DNA of 32,321 nt from an uncultured Bacilli bacterium. GTDB lineage: Bacteria; Bacillota_I; Bacilli_A; RF39; UBA660. Made by a program: the position numbers and the translations under genes. The stretch covers positions 1 to 32,321 of the forward strand of contig CALVXR010000071.1 in the NCBI GenBank assembly GCA_944371445.1. Reading direction: 5' to 3'. This document shows, in pieces, positions 30,808-32,321 of the stretch. The notes below the pieces were generated by a model. The model was not told where the DNA came from. It did no database searches and saw only the letters and a list, made by a program, of their open reading frames with translations. The stretch's first letter is position 1. Each line of letters starts with the position of its first letter.

Positions 30808-32178
30808 ATGAATAGTTCTAGTGAAGTTATTGTACTTTTAAAAAGTATTTTTATTGCATCATTAGTTGGAAGCTTAGTTATATATTTAATAATTGCTATA
30901 AGTTATAGTAAAATATTTAAAGCAAATGGTGAAAAAGGTTGGAAAGGTTTTATTCCAATTGTTAATATTTGGACTTTAATGAAATTATCAGATATGAATC
31001 CATTAGCAATTTTTTTACTTATAATTCCAATAGTAAATTTATTTGTACTAGCTCTTTTAAGTGTTAAACTTGCTAATAAGTTTTCAAAAAGTGCGGGATT
31101 TGCTATAGGACTTTTATTCTTGCCATTTATTTTTTATCCTTTATTAGCACTTTCATTTAGTCCTAAAAAAGAAAAACTTACAAAAGAAGAAACTAAAGAA
31201 GATGAAAAAACAGTTATTTGCCCTGTATGCGGAACAGAACTTAAAAATGGAGAGAAAAAATGCTATGTATGTGATGCTGAGATAGAAACTAATAAAGAAA
31301 TAGTAAATGAGAATGATAAACAAATCAATACAGTTGAAGATGAAAAAACATTAGAAAGTAATACCCAAAGTTCTTCTTTTAATAATAGTTTTGAAAATGT
31401 TAGTGATAATACAGTAGAAAATGGTATCGAAAATTATTCATTTGATAATAATTCTGAAAATGTTAACACTGATATAGTAGAAAATAATACTCAAGATTAT
31501 TCATTTAATAATGCTTTTGAAAATAATTATAATGATGTAATAGATAATAATAGTTATAATGAAATTAAGCAAAATGAAAATATTATTGAAAATTTGGATA
31601 ATGGAATGTTAAAAAATGATACTATAGAAGATAATATTAATGCAGGATATAATAATATAGAGCATAATAAAGAAATATATCGAAATCCATTAGATAGTAA
31701 TTTTGATGATTTATTCCTTAGAAATAATAATGAAAATGTTCTAAGTAAAGAGTTAGTAAAAGAAGATGAAAGAAAATTTAATGAAAAAGTTAATAATGAT
31801 GAATTAAATATAAGTGAAATAGGAATAATTGATAATTATAATACTAATTTAAATACTATTCCTAATATTAAAGTAGAAGAAAAACCTAAATATAAAAGTT
31901 CTACAAAAACTTTAGATGAAATATTAAAGATTAATCAAAATTTATATCAAAATACAAATGTTAACAAAATAAATGATGAGAGTAAGAATATTGACGTAGA
32001 AAAAAAAGATAATAATGATGAATTGATGGATAAAATAAACGAATTAAATAAAGAAATAGAAGAAGGATTAAAAGAAATAAGAGAAGAAGAACCAAAAGTA
32101 AAAATATGTAATGTATGTGGAACTACTATACCAAGTTATAGTGAAAAATGTTTGCTTTGTGGTTCTCCAGTTGAATAA
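30808..32178 (+). CDS. Membrane protein with two zinc ribbons and Asn-rich repeats
   Basis: This 456-residue protein has an N-terminal membrane domain of about 120 residues with three or four helices, including GWKGFIPIVNIWTLMKLSD between them, as in DUF5684-type proteins. A first zinc ribbon follows, CPVCG...CYVCD (from about residue 138). Then comes a long, Asn/Glu-rich, probably disordered linker, and a C-terminal ribbon, CNVCG...CLLCG (from about 434). The linker contains three tandem units of about 21 residues that begin with SF(N/D)N and contain the ENV/ENN core. The ribbons and linker should face the cytoplasm. The function is unknown to me; the linker may tether or gather partners at the membrane. 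The gene has its own promoter and terminator. Confidence 0.75.
   Translation: MNSSSEVIVLLKSIFIASLVGSLVIYLIIAISYSKIFKANGEKGWKGFIPIVNIWTLMKLSDMNPLAIFLLIIPIVNLFVLALLSVKLANKFSKSAGFAIGLLFLPFIFYPLLALSFSPKKEKLTKEETKEDEKTVICPVCGTELKNGEKKCYVCDAEIETNKEIVNENDKQINTVEDEKTLESNTQSSSFNNSFENVSDNTVENGIENYSFDNNSENVNTDIVENNTQDYSFNNAFENNYNDVIDNNSYNEIKQNENIIENLDNGMLKNDTIEDNINAGYNNIEHNKEIYRNPLDSNFDDLFLRNNNENVLSKELVKEDERKFNEKVNNDELNISEIGIIDNYNTNLNTIPNIKVEEKPKYKSSTKTLDEILKINQNLYQNTNVNKINDESKNIDVEKKDNNDELMDKINELNKEIEEGLKEIREEEPKVKICNVCGTTIPSYSEKCLLCGSPVE
31371..31562 (+). repeat. Three tandem 63-base coding repeats
   Basis: Each unit encodes about 21 residues: SFNNSFENVSDNTVENG, SFDNNSENVNTDIVENN and SFNNAFENNYNDVIDNN, each with a short tail. 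The copies have diverged in DNA but keep the frame. Limits are approximate. Confidence 0.6.
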
Positions 32179-32206
32179 AAATTAGAATAATAAAAGACCG
32201 TGTAAG

Positions 32207-32244
32207 AATAACTGTGTAAGTTGAAAACTTATGCAGTTATTTTT
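32207..32244 (+). terminator. Terminator after the zinc-ribbon gene
   Basis: AATAACTGTGTAAGTT (32207-32222) pairs with AACTTATGCAGTTATT (32226-32241) over 16 bp, with two G-T wobbles, around a 3-base loop. TTTTT surrounds the end of the right arm. Confidence 0.85.
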
Positions 32245-32255
32245 AGTGGTGAAAA

Positions 32256-32321
32256 ATGAAATTAGAAGAATGGATGAAAAGAGAATTAGATGATGTATAT
32301 GTAAGTACAATAATAATGAAA
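32256..32321 (+). CDS. Start of a gene cut by the window end
   Basis: The reading frame stays open from ATG to the last base and encodes 22 residues starting MKLEEWMKRELDDVYVS. AGTGGTG lies 4 bases upstream, only a moderate ribosome site. The terminator immediately before suggests that its promoter lies in or before that hairpin or that read-through feeds it. The fragment is too short to assign. Confidence 0.5.
   Translation, partial: MKLEEWMKRELDDVYVSTIIMK

Noticed and set aside
1-32321. Mycoplasma-type genetic code (TGA as Trp)
   Set aside because: Several genes end at TGA exactly at operon overlaps, and Trp is always TGG.

Overview
The window looks like a chromosomal segment of an uncultured, very AT-rich member of the Bacillota, probably a Bacilli/Erysipelotrichia-like or RF39-like gut lineage. 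This rests on the very low GC, strong AGGAGG/AGGTGA ribosome binding sites, hairpin-plus-T-run terminators, a T-box riboswitch, a Gram-positive cps gene set (CpsA/C/D/B types) and a Gram-positive-type ParE. TGA is used as stop (for example at 7910-7912 and 24212-24214) and TGG encodes Trp, so the code is the standard bacterial one and not the Mycoplasma code. Apart from one small regulator, every gene is on the + strand. No rRNA, tRNA, CRISPR array or insertion sequence is visible.

Region 1 (1-10.95 kb) is a mosaic of short, independently terminated units. It holds an M15-type peptidase without a signal peptide; a type-II cation P-type ATPase; an AbiEi/AbiEii toxin-antitoxin pair behind a promoter embedded in a perfect 15-bp inverted repeat; an IscU-like scaffold protein paired with a GGGtGRT-family protein; a two-gene cassette of unrecognised proteins (one ADP-ribosyltransferase-like, one with a papain/transglutaminase-like C-H-D pattern); an Rpn/PD-(D/E)XK-type protein; a 36-residue membrane peptide; and a collagen-like/beta-helix surface protein of the BclA type.

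Region 2 (10.95-25.7 kb) starts with a convergent small XRE-family regulator whose natural start position reads ACG. A surface-polysaccharide locus follows: a signal-peptide/cadherin-like anchor protein, the priming sugar transferase, two related GT4 glycosyltransferases flanking a pyruvyltransferase-FrhB fusion, a serine-acetyltransferase-like enzyme, a GT2 transferase, a Wzy-type polymerase and a Wzx-type flippase. The assembly and control genes come last: a VanZ-like protein, an LCP (CpsA-type) ligase, the CpsC-like chain-length protein, the CpsD-like tyrosine kinase and the CpsB-like PHP phosphatase. Most neighbours overlap or are a few bases apart, so the locus is probably one or two transcripts. 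The logic is that of a Wzx/Wzy pathway whose chain length is set by the CpsB/C/D phosphorelay and whose product is attached to the wall by the LCP enzyme.

Region 3 (25.7-32.3 kb) is housekeeping. It contains parE without an adjacent parC; hisS and an archaeal-type aspS behind a T-box leader whose canonical specifier reads GAC (Asp) and overlaps CAT (His); a membrane protein with two zinc ribbons; and the start of a further gene cut by the window end. The points most worth a second look are the cassette at 7.2-8.4 kb, the N-terminal 14-residue repeats on AbiEi, the T-box specifier, the altered cysteine pattern of the IscU-like protein, and the ACG start of the XRE regulator.
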